DNA from: Bacteroidota bacterium | GTDB lineage: Bacteria > Bacteroidota > Ignavibacteria > Ignavibacteriales > Melioribacteraceae | Length of the DNA: 64,000 bases | Reading direction: 5' to 3' | NCBI GenBank assembly: GCA_023381535.1 | Contig: JAMCSN010000082.1 | Coordinates: 1-64,000, forward strand | Shown here: positions 52,832 to 61,654 of the stretch, piece after piece | Position numbering within the stretch: the stretch's first letter is position 1 | Layout: each line of letters opens with the position of its first letter | Made by a program: the position numbers and the translations under genes | Notes under the pieces: model-generated | Database searches by the model: none | What the model saw: only the letters and a program-made list of their open reading frames with translations | What the model was told of the DNA's origin: nothing

Positions 52832-53827
52832 ATGTCGGAAAATTTTTTTAATAAATTCTCGAACGCTTTTTCACGCAAGAAATCGAAAAACAATTATCTG
52901 CTTCACATTGGTCTCTTTGCCGTAACGTTTGTAACAACAGTTATCGCCGGTGTGGAATGGACGTCGGGCAAAGGCGGACCGTACGATGTGCGCGATTTGC
53001 AAAGGGGATTGCCGTACGCTGCGTCCATACTTTTTATTTTGGGCGTTCATGAATTCGGTCATTACTTTGCAGCACTTTATCATAAAGTGAAAGCTACGCT
53101 GCCGTATTTTATTCCGTTTCCGCCTATCTCCGGTTTTTTCAATTTCGGAACGATGGGCGCTGTTATAAAAACAAAATCTCCGATCCCGAATAACAAAGCA
53201 ATGTTCGATATCGGCGTTGCGGGACCGATCAGCGGTTTTATTGCGTGTCTCATCGTACTCATTTACGGATTTACGCACTTGCCGTCGATCGACTATTTGC
53301 TTGCCATTCATCCGGATTATTTTTCTCCAACATACGGCAAGGGCGCAGTCGGTTTGGAGTTCGGCGGAACAATTATTTATTCTGTTCTTCAGCATCTGTT
53401 CACTAACGCGCATGAGTTTGTGCCGCCGATGTCTGAGATTTATCATTACCCGTATCTTTGTGTCGGATGGTTCGGTTTATTTGTTACTGCTATGAATTTG
53501 ATTCCCGTCGGACAACTTGACGGCGGACACGTGATTTACAGTATGTTCGGTGAAAAAAAACATGAAGCGATTGCGAGCGTCTCGATGATTCTGCTTTTGA
53601 TTTTGGGAACGGTCGGTGTTTTAGATTCTTTTTTGAACTTAAACTTTAACTTTGGATGGAGCGGGTGGCTGCTTTGGGCGGTGGTGCTTTATTTCTTTAT
53701 TAGAGTTAAACATCCGCCGGTTTATCAGTTTGAAGAGTTGGGACTCGGCAGAAGAATAATTGGATATATCGCCATTCTGATTTTCATAATTTCGTTTTCA
53801 CCGTCGCCGTTCATAATCTCGTTTTAA
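52832..53827 (+). CDS. Site-2-type membrane metalloprotease (M50)
   Basis: A 331-residue polytopic protein with the zinc HExxH as LGVHEFGHYFAA near 73-82 and the third ligand in GQLDGGHVIYS near 229. Such proteases cut transmembrane segments of regulators or pheromone-like peptides. The first 60 residues and last 90 hold further membrane helices. The substrate is unknown. The start follows the DUF1207 stop by one base. Confidence 0.88.
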   Translation: MSENFFNKFSNAFSRKKSKNNYLLHIGLFAVTFVTTVIAGVEWTSGKGGPYDVRDLQRGLPYAASILFILGVHEFGHYFAALYHKVKATLPYFIPFPPISGFFNFGTMGAVIKTKSPIPNNKAMFDIGVAGPISGFIACLIVLIYGFTHLPSIDYLLAIHPDYFSPTYGKGAVGLEFGGTIIYSVLQHLFTNAHEFVPPMSEIYHYPYLCVGWFGLFVTAMNLIPVGQLDGGHVIYSMFGEKKHEAIASVSMILLLILGTVGVLDSFLNLNFNFGWSGWLLWAVVLYFFIRVKHPPVYQFEELGLGRRIIGYIAILIFIISFSPSPFIISF

Positions 53828-54019
53828 ACGGTGTTAAAAATTTATGCTTGCTTATTGATTTGAACATCCATTAATTTGTGCACAAAAATCGGGAAAAGTT
53901 ATAGAGAACATTGCTACATTTATCAACGAAAAAAGTCGGGCAGCAATTTCTTTATGATATTTACCTTTTTATCACATATCAATTTCTTTCGTTTTAATCC
54001 GGCTAAGCTTAGCACTTTA

Positions 54020-54841
54020 ATGTTTCGACAAAAATCCAAACTCCTTTTGATTTCATTTTCGATTATCACTGCATTTGTTTTTTCAAGCTGCGACAAAATT
54101 CCGAGCGGTGTTGTCGATTCCCAAATTGTTGATTATGCTGTCACGAAGATTGTATCGCCCACATCGGTTTTATTTACGCCGTCCGATTCGTCGGTTGTCA
54201 CATCAGTTCAGTTTTCAAACTATGGCTCGATAGGGAATGTTTGGTGCAAGATCAGTTTATTGGACGGCACTGTCATCATAAAAGACAATAATACCATGAC
54301 CGATGACGGAAAAGATGGGGACGCAAAAGCGGGTGACGGAATTTACACTTCAAAGTTTTTGATGAGCAAAAATAATCCAAGCGGCATTTATCAGATAGAA
54401 TATTTTGTAACGGATAATATCAATCTGCCACCCAATAATTTTGCCAAAGTTGGTTCGGCGCTTTTTACTTACGGCAATAATCAAAATAATCTTCCGCCGG
54501 TTATTTCCGATGTAGGTTTACCGGCTTCGGTTAATCGCGGCGGTTCATTTCTAATCAGCGTGAAAGCTTCCGATCCGAACGGTTTGTCTGATCTTTATCA
54601 AGTTTATTTCAAACTGTACAGACCGGACGGCTCAGTGGTGGATCCCGGCAATGGTCTTGGTTATTTCATAATGTTTGATGACGGAAGCCATGGAGATCAA
54701 ACTGCCGGTGACGGAATTTACTCGCTTCAAAATTATTTTGGACAGACCTCGCAAACCGGATCGTGGAAATTTGAATTCCAGGCGAAAGACTACGGCGGAA
54801 AATTGAGTAACGTGTTGACACAAAATTTAACGGTTAATTGA
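54020..54841 (+). CDS. Lipoprotein with repeated calcium-loop-like Asp-rich motif
   Basis: I choose ATG 54020 because it opens a lipoprotein signal (LLLISFSIITAFVFSSC, Cys near 24); the longer frame upstream is unconvincing. The body, 250 residues, has two immunoglobulin-like halves, each with the phrase DDGKDGDAKAGDGIYTSKF or DDGSHGDQTAGDGIYS. These Asp/Gly phrases resemble calcium-binding loops of surface proteins and are common in secreted Bacteroidota proteins. Its stop overlaps the next ATG by one base. Confidence 0.72.
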   Translation: MFRQKSKLLLISFSIITAFVFSSCDKIPSGVVDSQIVDYAVTKIVSPTSVLFTPSDSSVVTSVQFSNYGSIGNVWCKISLLDGTVIIKDNNTMTDDGKDGDAKAGDGIYTSKFLMSKNNPSGIYQIEYFVTDNINLPPNNFAKVGSALFTYGNNQNNLPPVISDVGLPASVNRGGSFLISVKASDPNGLSDLYQVYFKLYRPDGSVVDPGNGLGYFIMFDDGSHGDQTAGDGIYSLQNYFGQTSQTGSWKFEFQAKDYGGKLSNVLTQNLTVN

Positions 54842-56406
54842 TGAAGAAATTTTTTTCAATATTCTTTTTTGGTTTGTTTGCAGTTTCACTATTCGCTCAA
54901 GTGAAACCGACAGATTATTCTTTCGGTGGGAATAGACTTGCCAAAATTTTAGATCAAACTCCCGCAAGCAACACGATTGAGAAAATTCTGATTGAGAATA
55001 ATGTAATTTGGCTTGCCACCGGAAACGGTTTAAGCAAATCGGCTGACAACGGCGACACATGGACAAACTATTACAACTCCAAAGATTTTGGTACCGAGAG
55101 TGTGTCTGCAGTTGGATATTCAAACGGAAAAATTTGGGCTGCAACATGGCACATGGAAACAAAATTTGACGGTGATCATCCCGTCGGCACCGGATTAAAA
55201 TATTCTTCCGATGAAGGTCAAACATGGACATCAATTACGCAGCCGATGGACCAGTTGTCTGACACGGTTATCACTTACGGTGTCAACAAACTGAAAGCTG
55301 TTCCCGTTGCAACGGATGTTGATAATTTCATTTACGACATTGCCTTCACACAAAATACAATTTGGGTTGCTTGTTACAAAGGCGGCGGTTTAAGAAAATC
55401 TACCGATGGCGGTGCTACTTGGTCACGCGTTGTTCTTCCGCCGGATAATTTGAATTCGATCAAGCCGAGCGACACATTAAATTTTCCGATTAGTCAATCT
55501 CAGTTTTACACGCTCAGAGTTTATTCTTTGCTTGCGACGGATGATACAACAATTTACGTCGGCAGCGCCGGCGGAATATTGAAAAGTGCCGACAATGGTG
55601 TAAGCTGGGTGAAATTTAATCACACGAATCAGAGCGGTCCGATAAGTGGAAATTTTGTTGTAGCGCTTAAACAAAATGAATTTGATAAATCGATTTGGGC
55701 GGCAACGTGGAAAGCCGAAGGTCAAACAGAATTTTATGGAGTAAGCGCATCATACGACGGCGGACAAAACTGGAAAAATTTTCTGACTGGTGAAAACGCT
55801 CACGACTTCGGTTTCAAATACTTTGGTGACCCGACAAATTACACCGGTGCCGATTTGATTGTTGCAACTGGTAACGGCGCTTTCAGATCGAGCGATAACG
55901 GAAACAAATGGATCGCCGCACCGAACATTGTAGATGATCTTACGAAAGTTGAAATCAACACAAAAAATTTCCGCGCAGTAAAAACGAATCGTAAAAGCGA
56001 CGGCTCTACCGACATTTGGCTTGGCACTCTCAACGGTTTGGCAAGGTTGAACGAGACCAACGGATTTTGGACCGGCAATTGGAAAGTTTTTTTGGCTTCG
56101 GAAAATTTGGCAACTACTTCCGAAACATATGCGTTCCCGAATCCTTTCTCGCCGAGTCAAGAAATTGTGAAAATAAAATATTCGACCGATAAACCGGTGA
56201 ACGTTACGATTAGAATTTTAGATTTTGGAATGAACCTTGTTAGGACATTGATTCAGAATGCACCGCGTAACGCAACCGGCGATCATTTTGAAAATTGGGA
56301 CGGCAAAGATGAAAACGGCAGAACTGTTCCTAACGGAGTTTACTTTTACCGGATCGATGCCGGTTCCGATAAACCGTTGTTCGGTAAAATTATGGTGCTG
56401 ATGTGA
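54841..56406 (+). CDS. Secreted BNR/sialidase-like beta-propeller with sorting-type C-terminus
   Basis: Signal peptide to about residue 20 (FFGLFAVSLFAQ), then blades with Asp-box phrases: SADNGDTW, SSDEGQTW, STDGGATW, SADNGVSW, SYDGGQNW and SSDNGNKW. These repeats are typical of BNR propellers, like sialidases and photosystem assembly factors, and no sialidase triad is evident. The last 90 residues (FPNPFSPSQE, FYRIDAGS) form a FlgD/T9SS-type Ig fold, so it is probably secreted via T9SS. PorV/PorQ-like genes follow, the stop overlapping the next GTG. Confidence 0.82.
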   Translation: MKKFFSIFFFGLFAVSLFAQVKPTDYSFGGNRLAKILDQTPASNTIEKILIENNVIWLATGNGLSKSADNGDTWTNYYNSKDFGTESVSAVGYSNGKIWAATWHMETKFDGDHPVGTGLKYSSDEGQTWTSITQPMDQLSDTVITYGVNKLKAVPVATDVDNFIYDIAFTQNTIWVACYKGGGLRKSTDGGATWSRVVLPPDNLNSIKPSDTLNFPISQSQFYTLRVYSLLATDDTTIYVGSAGGILKSADNGVSWVKFNHTNQSGPISGNFVVALKQNEFDKSIWAATWKAEGQTEFYGVSASYDGGQNWKNFLTGENAHDFGFKYFGDPTNYTGADLIVATGNGAFRSSDNGNKWIAAPNIVDDLTKVEINTKNFRAVKTNRKSDGSTDIWLGTLNGLARLNETNGFWTGNWKVFLASENLATTSETYAFPNPFSPSQEIVKIKYSTDKPVNVTIRILDFGMNLVRTLIQNAPRNATGDHFENWDGKDENGRTVPNGVYFYRIDAGSDKPLFGKIMVLM

Positions 56407-57416
56407 GAATGAAACTTCGTGCGAAAAATATTTTTACGCTGGTTTTGCTCTGTGCTTTTTCTGCACATGCTCAGTCGCAGTTTTCGGACATCAACAGTAT
56501 GCCCGGCGCATTCAGCAGAATGGGTTTCGGCGCTCGCGGAATGGGAATGGGCAATGCTGTCTCGGCAGTTAAAGACGGGAACTTGGTTTCATATTACAAT
56601 CCCGCGCTGGCTCCGTTTCAAGAAGGAAATTCTTTTCAAACATCGTACTCATTTCTTTCGCTCGACCGCACACTGAATTTCATCAACTACACGCGCAAGT
56701 TTGAGATGGGGAAAAAGGTTGATGCGGACGGTCAAGTAAAACCTAGATCAACTGCAGGTATAAGTGTTGGCTTAATCAATGCCGGCGTTTCGAAGATTGA
56801 TGCGAGAGACAGCCAAGGAAATAAAACGGGAGACCTTTCAATTTCGGAAAATCAATTTTTCGTTGCGGTTGCAAACCGGTTCTCGGAAAAACTTTCGATC
56901 GGCATCTCATTCAAGTTCCTCTACTACAAACTTTACGAAAGCGTAACTTCTTCCGGTATAGGTTTTGATATCGGCGTGCTTTATTTGTTGAACGACGCGA
57001 TTAGTTTGTCCCTCATGATTTCAGACATCAACAGTAAATACCAGTGGGATACCAGCACACTTTACGGCACACAAGGTATGACCACCAAAGATAATTTTCC
57101 GCTGTTGAAGAAAATTGGAATTGCATACAAATTTACCGAGCCGAAACTTATCGCTGCGCTCGAATTTGAAAACAGCAACAGCGGCACAAACATTTTACGC
57201 GGCGGTGTCGAATACAACATTCACGAAAATTTATTTCTGAGGGCGGGATTTGATAGGTTGAATCTTAGTAATTTTAACTACCCGGTTCGCCCGTCGTTCG
57301 GATTTTCATATTTCTATCCGCTGAATGCCGTGAAGATCGGGATTGATTATGCGTTTGTGATCGAACCTTATTCTTCAAGCGATCAGCATATTGTAGGCGT
57401 TAACGTAAACTTTTAA
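56403..57416 (+). CDS. PorV/PorQ-like outer-membrane barrel protein
   Basis: A 337-residue protein with signal peptide (to about 25), then FSRMGFGARGMGMGNAVSAV and YYNPALAPFQ, the fingerprint of the PorV/PorQ (UPF0164, FadL-like) barrels. It ends HIVGVNVNF with a terminal Phe. In T9SS, PorV hands cargo to the export machinery and PorQ is part of the attachment complex, but many paralogues exist with other roles. The start is GTG 56403, overlapping the upstream stop; ATG 56409 is an alternative. Confidence 0.75.
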   Translation: MRMKLRAKNIFTLVLLCAFSAHAQSQFSDINSMPGAFSRMGFGARGMGMGNAVSAVKDGNLVSYYNPALAPFQEGNSFQTSYSFLSLDRTLNFINYTRKFEMGKKVDADGQVKPRSTAGISVGLINAGVSKIDARDSQGNKTGDLSISENQFFVAVANRFSEKLSIGISFKFLYYKLYESVTSSGIGFDIGVLYLLNDAISLSLMISDINSKYQWDTSTLYGTQGMTTKDNFPLLKKIGIAYKFTEPKLIAALEFENSNSGTNILRGGVEYNIHENLFLRAGFDRLNLSNFNYPVRPSFGFSYFYPLNAVKIGIDYAFVIEPYSSSDQHIVGVNVNF

Positions 57417-57426
57417 AGAATTTTTC

Positions 57427-58326
57427 ATGAAAAAAATATTTGTCATTTTCTTTTTCACATCGCTCGGCTTGTTTGCTCAATCAGCCGGAAACAGCGGCGT
57501 GGCATTTTTGAAATTCGGCTTCGGTGCTAGAAATATTGCAATGAGCGACTTAGGTGTTGTCTCGGCGAACGATCTTTCTGCTTTGAATTATAATCCATCA
57601 CTCCTCGCGCTGAACAACAAAACTCAATTGTCATTCACGCATAATTCGCTTTTCCAGGATTTGAGTTCGGAAATGTTCGGCGGAAGTTTCAAATCGCTCG
57701 GTCTGCCGGTAGCAATCGGCGTTAACACAACCACAGTTTCGAATATTGAAGTACGGCTCAAGCCCGGCGATCCGATCTCAACATTCAGTGTGCATTACTT
57801 TGCAACGAGCATATCTTCGGCATTTCAAGTCACGGACAATATATTTGCCGGCGCAACATTCAAATACGTTTACGAAAATATTTTTTCCGATGATGCGACC
57901 GGATACGGTTTCGATTTCGGCGTGACATATCAAAAATTGATTGATGGACTTACGCTCGGCGCATCGTTACGGAACATTGGCTCGATGAATCAGTTGAGAA
58001 CCGAATCGACTAAACTACCAACGGATTTGCGATTGGGCGGCGCGTATAGTTTTTCTGTTGTGGAATACAATTTAGACTTTACCGCATTAGCCGGATTCCA
58101 AAAATATACTTTGCAGAACGACTCGCACATTCACGTTGGCGGAGAAGCCGTTTATCAAAAAATGTTTGCGCTTCGTTTAGGTTATGCAAACGGTTACGAC
58201 TCAAAAAATATTTCCGCGGGCTTCGGTGTTTTATGGCACGGCATCAATCTCGATTATGCTTACGTCCCGGTCAAATACGGTTTGGGTGATTCGCACATAA
58301 TTACTTTTACTTACACCTTCGATTGA
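57427..58326 (+). CDS. Second PorV/PorQ-family outer-membrane protein
   Basis: The 299-residue protein (signal MKKIFVIFFFTSLGLFAQ) carries FLKFGFGARNIAMSDLGVVS and LNYNPSLLAL, the same family phrases as the gene before it, then barrel strands ending ITFTYTFD. It is 10 bases downstream, so the two, with the propeller and lipoprotein genes before them, form a secretory operon. It more closely resembles the shorter PorQ type, which is a tentative view. Confidence 0.75.
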   Translation: MKKIFVIFFFTSLGLFAQSAGNSGVAFLKFGFGARNIAMSDLGVVSANDLSALNYNPSLLALNNKTQLSFTHNSLFQDLSSEMFGGSFKSLGLPVAIGVNTTTVSNIEVRLKPGDPISTFSVHYFATSISSAFQVTDNIFAGATFKYVYENIFSDDATGYGFDFGVTYQKLIDGLTLGASLRNIGSMNQLRTESTKLPTDLRLGGAYSFSVVEYNLDFTALAGFQKYTLQNDSHIHVGGEAVYQKMFALRLGYANGYDSKNISAGFGVLWHGINLDYAYVPVKYGLGDSHIITFTYTFD

Positions 58327-58386
58327 AATTGCAGACAATTCAAAATTACTCCGGCTTATTCAATTCGCACTTAGAATCAAAATTCT

Positions 58387-58394
58387 TATTTTTG
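58387..58394 (+). promoter_or_regulatory. Possible -7 element before the surface-polymer cluster
   Basis: TATTTTTG fits TAnnTTTG fully, 31 bases before ATG 58426. TCG, one mismatch to TTG, stands at the right distance (58365-58367). Confidence 0.35.
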
Positions 58395-58425
58395 TCAAGT
58401 TTGTTAAATCTTTTACCGGCATAAT

Positions 58426-59385
58426 ATGGAAGTGATCAAGTACACGGATGAATGGAAAGAGAAGTGGGATAAATTCGTCCTCCAGTCAAACAACGGAACG
58501 ATGTTTCATCTTCAGAAATTTTTTGATTATCACACTCCGGGTAAATTCAAGTTTGATCATCTGATGTTTGTTCACAAAAACGAAATTGCTGCTGTACTGC
58601 CCGGAAGTTTGACGAACGGATATTTTGAATCACCGGTTGGCGCGAGCTACGGTTCAATCGTTACCAAAGACATAACATTTGCAGAGTCGATGGAATTTGT
58701 TTCGCTGCTGCTTGAGTATGGTCGGAAAAATGGTATCAAAGAATTTGAACTAACACCGGCCCCGATGATTTACGAAACGTATCAGAATCAGAACCTCGAC
58801 TTCGCGATGTTGTGGCAAGGGTTTTCGTTCAAGCTGCACTACATCTCCAGCGCAATTAAACTTGATAAGAACAGAGATATCATCGAAAGATTTTCGCCGA
58901 CGATTCGCCGCAATGTTAGAAAGACGCTAAAGACTCCCGAGATTCGTGTCGAGATCAACGAACGCTACGATGAGTTTTATCCGATCTTGCTGGAAAATAA
59001 ATCGCGTCATGATGTAAAGCCAACACACAGTTACGAAGATTTGCTGCGGCTGAAAGAATTGATGCCGGAGAATCTAAAATTGTTCATGGTTTACTTTGGT
59101 GATAAACCGATCGGCGGCTCGCTGATGTTTTTCACGAACAAAAATGTTGCACTCTGTTTTTACAATATGCTGCTTTACGATTACGCCGAGTATAAACCGA
59201 TTCAGCGCGTGATGTACGAAGTTGTAAAGTATTCAACGGAAAACGGATACGGCTACGTTGACATCGGAGTTTCGCAAGACACGAAAGCGGCTAACCCGAT
59301 GACGCCGAGCATGAGTTTGATCGAGTTCAAAGAAAAATTTGATGCGAAGACTATTATGCGAAATACTTTTTACATAAAACTTTAG
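58426..59385 (+). CDS. FemAB-like acyltransferase (GNAT fold)
   Basis: The 319-residue protein has two GNAT-like lobes, with SPTIRRNVRKTLKTPEI near 162 and YFGDKPIGGSLMFFTNKNVA near 225. These resemble FemX/FemAB peptidoglycan-bridge enzymes and related Bacteroidota proteins that transfer aminoacyl or fatty-acyl groups in surface-polymer clusters. The donor cannot be read. Neighbours are two glycosyltransferases, favouring a role in surface polysaccharide or lipid modification. Confidence 0.72.
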   Translation: MEVIKYTDEWKEKWDKFVLQSNNGTMFHLQKFFDYHTPGKFKFDHLMFVHKNEIAAVLPGSLTNGYFESPVGASYGSIVTKDITFAESMEFVSLLLEYGRKNGIKEFELTPAPMIYETYQNQNLDFAMLWQGFSFKLHYISSAIKLDKNRDIIERFSPTIRRNVRKTLKTPEIRVEINERYDEFYPILLENKSRHDVKPTHSYEDLLRLKELMPENLKLFMVYFGDKPIGGSLMFFTNKNVALCFYNMLLYDYAEYKPIQRVMYEVVKYSTENGYGYVDIGVSQDTKAANPMTPSMSLIEFKEKFDAKTIMRNTFYIKL

Positions 59386-59397
59386 CGCCGCGCTGTT

Positions 59398-60522
59398 ATG
59401 AACCGGCAGAAAAAAGTTTGTATAGCATTTCTCGGCAACGCACTTCACGATTCCAGAATTACCAATCTCAAAAACTCGCTTAAGAATGATAACTGTTCGG
59501 TTTCCGTAATTTCTTTTGATTGGTTTATTACGTCCCAAGATTATCGAGACAATGAGGTTTCCGTGTCTCACTTAACTAAGGGAAAATTCAGTCTAATCTT
59601 CTACTTGCAATTTACATTCATTCTTCTGTCAGAGTTATTTAGATGCCCCGCTGACATTTACTTTGCCGAAGATTTGTACACGCTTCCTTTCGTTATAATG
59701 ATCGCAAAAATCAGACGTGCAAAAATTTATTACAACAGCCGCGAACTCTATTCTTGTCTGGGTGGATTGCGCAATCGTCCAAGACTTCAATCGTTAATTA
59801 CTGCGATAGAAAAGTTTTTTATTAAAAAGGTGGAACTGGTTCTAACCACCGGGGAAATGGATTCCCAGTTTCTAGAAAAGTTGTACGGAATTAGGAACAC
59901 TTTAGTAATTAGAAATATTCCTTTGTACAACACGCCAACAGAAAAAGTAGACTTCAGAAAAAAATACAATCTGCCGAACGAAATGAAAATTTTAGTGTAC
60001 CAGGGTATGCTGATGGAAGGAAGGGGGATTGTACCGGTATTGAGTGCAATGACCAAAATTCCAAAAGTGAATTTGATAATTCTTGGTGACGGTGTGCAGA
60101 AGAATAATTTTCAAAACGTTGCCAAAGAATTGGGAATTGCAGACCGTGTTTTCTTTGAAGGAACTATCAGTCAAAAAAAATTGATCAATTACACAGCCGG
60201 TGGAGATATCGGTTTGTCGCTAATCGAGAACATTAGTGTAAGTTATTATCATGCTCTGCCGAATAAAATGTTTGAATATATCATGGCTGGTTTGCCAGTA
60301 ATTGCCAGCGATTTGCCGCAGATGAAAAAAATCATCGAGACATATAAAGTTGGTGAATGTATCAACATTGAAAATGAAGATTTAATTGTGACGGCGCTGA
60401 ATGATTGGATAGATAATCCGGGCAAGCTTGAAACATACCGGGTTAATTGCGCTAAAGCAGCCGAAGAACTCAACTGGCAAAAAGAATACGAACGTGCGCG
60501 TGTTAGATTGTTAGAGAATTGA
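59398..60522 (+). CDS. Family 4 glycosyltransferase
   Basis: A 374-residue GT-B enzyme. The C-terminal nucleotide-sugar domain has VYQGMLMEGRGIVPVLSAM near 200, ILGDGVQKNNF near 223, and the acceptor/EX7E-type region EYIMAGLPVIASDLPQMKKI near 290-310. The N-terminal lobe has IYFAEDLYTLPF and YNSRELYS. It adds a sugar to a surface glycan or lipid; retaining linkage is the family rule. It sits between the FemAB-like and heptosyltransferase-like genes with gaps of 12 and 4 bases. Confidence 0.85.
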   Translation: MNRQKKVCIAFLGNALHDSRITNLKNSLKNDNCSVSVISFDWFITSQDYRDNEVSVSHLTKGKFSLIFYLQFTFILLSELFRCPADIYFAEDLYTLPFVIMIAKIRRAKIYYNSRELYSCLGGLRNRPRLQSLITAIEKFFIKKVELVLTTGEMDSQFLEKLYGIRNTLVIRNIPLYNTPTEKVDFRKKYNLPNEMKILVYQGMLMEGRGIVPVLSAMTKIPKVNLIILGDGVQKNNFQNVAKELGIADRVFFEGTISQKKLINYTAGGDIGLSLIENISVSYYHALPNKMFEYIMAGLPVIASDLPQMKKIIETYKVGECINIENEDLIVTALNDWIDNPGKLETYRVNCAKAAEELNWQKEYERARVRLLEN

Positions 60523-60526
60523 TGAG

Positions 60527-61543
60527 ATGAGCAAACAAAAAAGAATTTTGATAGTTCGGCCGGATAGAATTGGCGATGTAGTTTTGTCCACACCGCTCCC
60601 GCGCGAAATAAAAAAAACTTTTCCCGATAGCTTCGTCGCAGTCTTGGTTCGAAAGTACACGCAAGATATTTATTCCAATAATCCGTACGTGGATAAAATT
60701 TTATTGATAGATGATTACGATGACGGTTCGCTCAAATCTTTTTTTAGAAAAGCGCGAGAGATTAGAGGTTATGGCTTTACGCATTCGTTAATACTGCTTC
60801 CAACGGAACGTTTGAATTACCTGATGTTCTTTTCCGGAATTCCGTATCGTGTCGGGGTTAGCCACAAGTTTTATCAATTCATCACGTTCACTCATTACGT
60901 CAGTCGAAGAAAATATATACCGTTGAGGCATGAAGCGGATTACTGCATGGACCTCGCTAGAAAGATTGGCGTTCAGACGGATAATCTTGACACCGAGATT
61001 TTCTTAACCAATGAAGAAAAGGAAAAGGTTGCGCAAGTTAGAAGTGAGCTGCTTGGCGGGAAAAAATATTTGATTGGAGTTCATGCAAGCAGCGGGAACT
61101 CTGCGCCAAATTGGGAAGCAGACGAATACAAGCGACTCTTAAAAAGTCTAATTGCGAATGATGATTTTTCAGTCGTTGTGACGGATAATAAAATTCCACC
61201 TCAGCTCGAAGGACTTTCAAACGTATCTTACCCCAACGTCGGTAAACCTCTAAGAGAATCGTTTGTGAATTTTGCTGCGTTGGATCTGTTGGTTTCTTCC
61301 AGCACAGGCACGATGCACATTGCCGCTGCATTGAAAGTGAAAACACTTTCCATGTTTTGTCCGCTTACCGCATGTTCGCCAAAACTTTGGGGGCCGCTCG
61401 GCAACAAAAACAAAATTGTTCTACCGACGGAAAACTATTGCCAAACTGTTTGTCCGGGTGATCCAAAGAAATGCAGCTTTGCCGGAGAAGGCGGAATTGA
61501 TTCGAATAGAATTTTAGAAGAGCTGAAATTATTTTTATATTAA
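60527..61543 (+). CDS. Family 9 glycosyltransferase (heptosyltransferase-like)
   Basis: A 338-residue GT-B enzyme with RPDRIGDVVLSTPLPREIKK near 10 and the family 9 C-terminal region IGVHASSGNSAPNWEADEYK near 180 and SSSTGTMHIAAAL near 258. These enzymes add ADP-heptose or similar sugars to the LPS core. It is the last gene of the surface-polymer cluster. The stop is followed after about a dozen bases by the SRP RNA. Confidence 0.88.
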   Translation: MSKQKRILIVRPDRIGDVVLSTPLPREIKKTFPDSFVAVLVRKYTQDIYSNNPYVDKILLIDDYDDGSLKSFFRKAREIRGYGFTHSLILLPTERLNYLMFFSGIPYRVGVSHKFYQFITFTHYVSRRKYIPLRHEADYCMDLARKIGVQTDNLDTEIFLTNEEKEKVAQVRSELLGGKKYLIGVHASSGNSAPNWEADEYKRLLKSLIANDDFSVVVTDNKIPPQLEGLSNVSYPNVGKPLRESFVNFAALDLLVSSSTGTMHIAAALKVKTLSMFCPLTACSPKLWGPLGNKNKIVLPTENYCQTVCPGDPKKCSFAGEGGIDSNRILEELKLFLY

Positions 61544-61554
61544 CAACCCAAATT

Positions 61555-61654
61555 TTGCCAGGCTCTGATCGGCAAGTTTATACCCAACCCCGCCAGGTCC
61601 GGAAGGAAGCAACGGTCAGTATGTAACTTGGGTGATTAAGGGCTTGGCATTTTT
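61555..61654 (+). ncRNA. ffs: Signal recognition particle RNA, small bacterial type (4.5S)
   Basis: The conserved tip CCAGGTCCGGAAGGAAGCAA lies at 61593-61612 within a hairpin of about 100 bases. The ends TGCCAGGCTCT (61556-61566) and AGGGCTTGGCA (61639-61649) pair, followed by TTTTTATTTT as terminator. This is the domain IV-only SRP RNA that binds Ffh to target inner-membrane and some exported proteins. Boundaries are estimated from the closing stem. Confidence 0.93.

Noticed and set aside
53876..54019. Longer start of the lipoprotein at 54020
   Set aside because: The extra residues lack any feature and precede the lipoprotein signal peptide.
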